From Fidelibacterota bacterium UBA1611 (GTDB lineage Bacteria; Fidelibacterota; Marinisomatia; Marinisomatales; UBA1611), in NCBI GenBank assembly GCA_002321855.1, contig DCMX01000162.1:1-15297 (forward strand): 15,297 nt of DNA, given 5' to 3'. Positions 14,695 to 15,297 of this stretch are shown in pieces; the first letter of the stretch is position 1; every line of letters starts with the position of its first letter. The notes below the pieces were generated by a model. The model did not search any database, had not been told where the DNA came from, and saw only the letters and a list, made by a program, of their open reading frames with translations. Both the position numbers and the translations under genes were made by a program.

Positions 14695-14785
14695 GTATGT
14701 TTTTTATGTTTGATACAATTTTAGACCGTTAATTTATCTCGGGTATTCGCCTTAATATGACAACTTTTTAATTACTAATAGTGTA
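14695..14785. promoter_or_regulatory. Divergent intergenic region between the NOX5-like gene and the cystathionine beta-synthase-like gene
   Basis: These 91 AT-rich bases lie between two divergent starts, so both promoters should be here. On the plus strand, TTGATA followed after 17 bases by TTTATC is a weak sigma-70-like pair. On the minus strand a TTGTCA (14758-14763) has no good -10 partner. Neither gene has a recognisable Shine-Dalgarno sequence, which may mean leaderless or unusual initiation. Confidence 0.35.
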
Positions 14786-15297
14786 ATGATATATAATACA
14801 ATACTGGATACAATAGGAAATACTCCCATTGTTAAACTGCACAGGATCGGGCAGGAGCTGGAGTGTGATCTCTTTGCCAAGTGTGAATTCTTCAATCCAG
14901 CAGGGTCGGTCAAGGATAGGATCGGCTGGCGCATGGTCGAAGATGCAGAAAGATCCGGCCGAATCAAGCCGGGCGACACTCTTATCGAGCCTACTTCCGG
15001 GAATACAGGACAGGGTCTAGCTCTGGCAGCAGCTGTTAAGGGATATCGCTGTATTATTGTAATGCCTGAGAAAATGAGCCAGGAAAAACAAATCGCAATC
15101 GAAGCTTTAGGAGCTGAGATAGTCCGTACACCAACAGATGCTGCGTGGGATGATCCGGAAAGCCATATTTCAGTGTCAAAAAGACTCAATGATGAGATAC
15201 CCGGCTCACATGTACTTGACCAGTACTCTAATCCATCTAACCCAAATGCCCATTATGATGGGACCGCACAGGAGATACTGGATGACCTTGGCAAAGA
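14786..15297 (+). CDS. Cystathionine beta-synthase-like PLP enzyme, N-terminal part (runs off the right edge)
   Basis: This fold-type II PLP enzyme of the cysteine synthase/cystathionine beta-synthase family joins serine (or O-acetylserine) to homocysteine or sulfide. The visible 170 residues start at the ATG with ILDTIGNTPIVKL. They contain NPAGSVKDR with the PLP lysine at 43 and the phosphate loop TSGNTG (70-75). The segment MPEKMSQEKQ (93-102), RTPTDAAWDDPESHISVSKR and LDQYSNPSNPNAHYDGTAQEI follows the wording of eukaryotic-type cystathionine beta-synthase (MPEKMS..., SPESH, LDQY..NPLAHYD) rather than O-acetylserine sulfhydrylase. That is why I prefer the CBS call. Whether a C-terminal CBS-domain pair follows cannot be seen. 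No clear ribosome-binding site precedes the ATG. Confidence 0.88.
   Translation, partial: MIYNTILDTIGNTPIVKLHRIGQELECDLFAKCEFFNPAGSVKDRIGWRMVEDAERSGRIKPGDTLIEPTSGNTGQGLALAAAVKGYRCIIVMPEKMSQEKQIAIEALGAEIVRTPTDAAWDDPESHISVSKRLNDEIPGSHVLDQYSNPSNPNAHYDGTAQEILDDLGK

Noticed and set aside
14752..15189. Minus-strand open frame opposite the cystathionine beta-synthase-like gene
   Set aside because: The plus strand encodes a clear PLP enzyme with its catalytic lysine and phosphate loop; the minus frame is an antisense shadow.
14786..15297. O-acetylserine sulfhydrylase (cysteine synthase A)
   Set aside because: The shared PLP motifs fit both, but MPEKMSQEKQ, DPESH and LDQYSNPSNPNAHYDGTA follow cystathionine beta-synthase wording more closely. 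The missing C-terminus leaves some doubt.

Overview
The window is about 15.3 kb of bacterial chromosome of moderate-to-low GC. It carries 13 intact or partial protein genes plus a cut gene at each edge role (serC at the left, a cystathionine beta-synthase-like gene at the right). No rRNA, tRNA, CRISPR array, insertion sequence or phage gene is visible. Lipoproteins with acidic residues after the lipobox cysteine, an ECF sigma/anti-sigma/Spy-like module and a TldD/TldE pair suggest a Gram-negative bacterium, perhaps of the Fibrobacterota-Chlorobiota-Bacteroidota neighbourhood (Marinimicrobia-like lineages would fit). This placement is inference and of low confidence. No stretch longer than 300 bases lacks a gene; the largest gap, 11839-12093, is a regulatory region.

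Left part, all on the minus strand: the start of serC (phosphoserine aminotransferase), which has ATA where its start codon should be. It is preceded by a tight four-gene operon reading leftward from 3019: an ECF sigma factor, a single-pass putative anti-sigma protein, a secreted Spy/CpxP-like protein with a very basic tail, and a lipoprotein of unknown function. Divergent from it is a 1015-residue UvrD-type helicase fused to a Cas4/AddB-like iron-sulfur PD-(D/E)XK nuclease (3151-6198).

Middle part: a five-gene minus-strand operon running from 11838 to 6202, with gaps of 2 to 21 bases. It encodes a DegT-family PLP aminotransferase, TldD, TldE/PmbA, RmuC and a small lipoprotein. A 255-base AT-rich region then separates it from a divergent small heat-shock gene (hsp20). 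This region contains a well-spaced sigma-54-type -24/-12 element, a perfect 9-N9-9 inverted repeat and a 12-base palindrome.

Right part: hsp20 ends in a strong bidirectional hairpin that also encodes the last residues of a convergent flavodoxin-fold NADPH-dependent FMN reductase. Upstream of the reductase on the same strand lies the most interesting gene of the window (13198-14694). It looks like a eukaryotic NOX5 NADPH oxidase: four EF-hand units, then an FAD/NADPH dehydrogenase module. Almost the whole six-helix haem-binding membrane domain is missing and the two parts are joined in frame. This would be a potentially calcium-controlled, largely soluble NADPH dehydrogenase whose electron acceptor is unknown. 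The gene is visibly AT-richer than its neighbours and starts with TTG.
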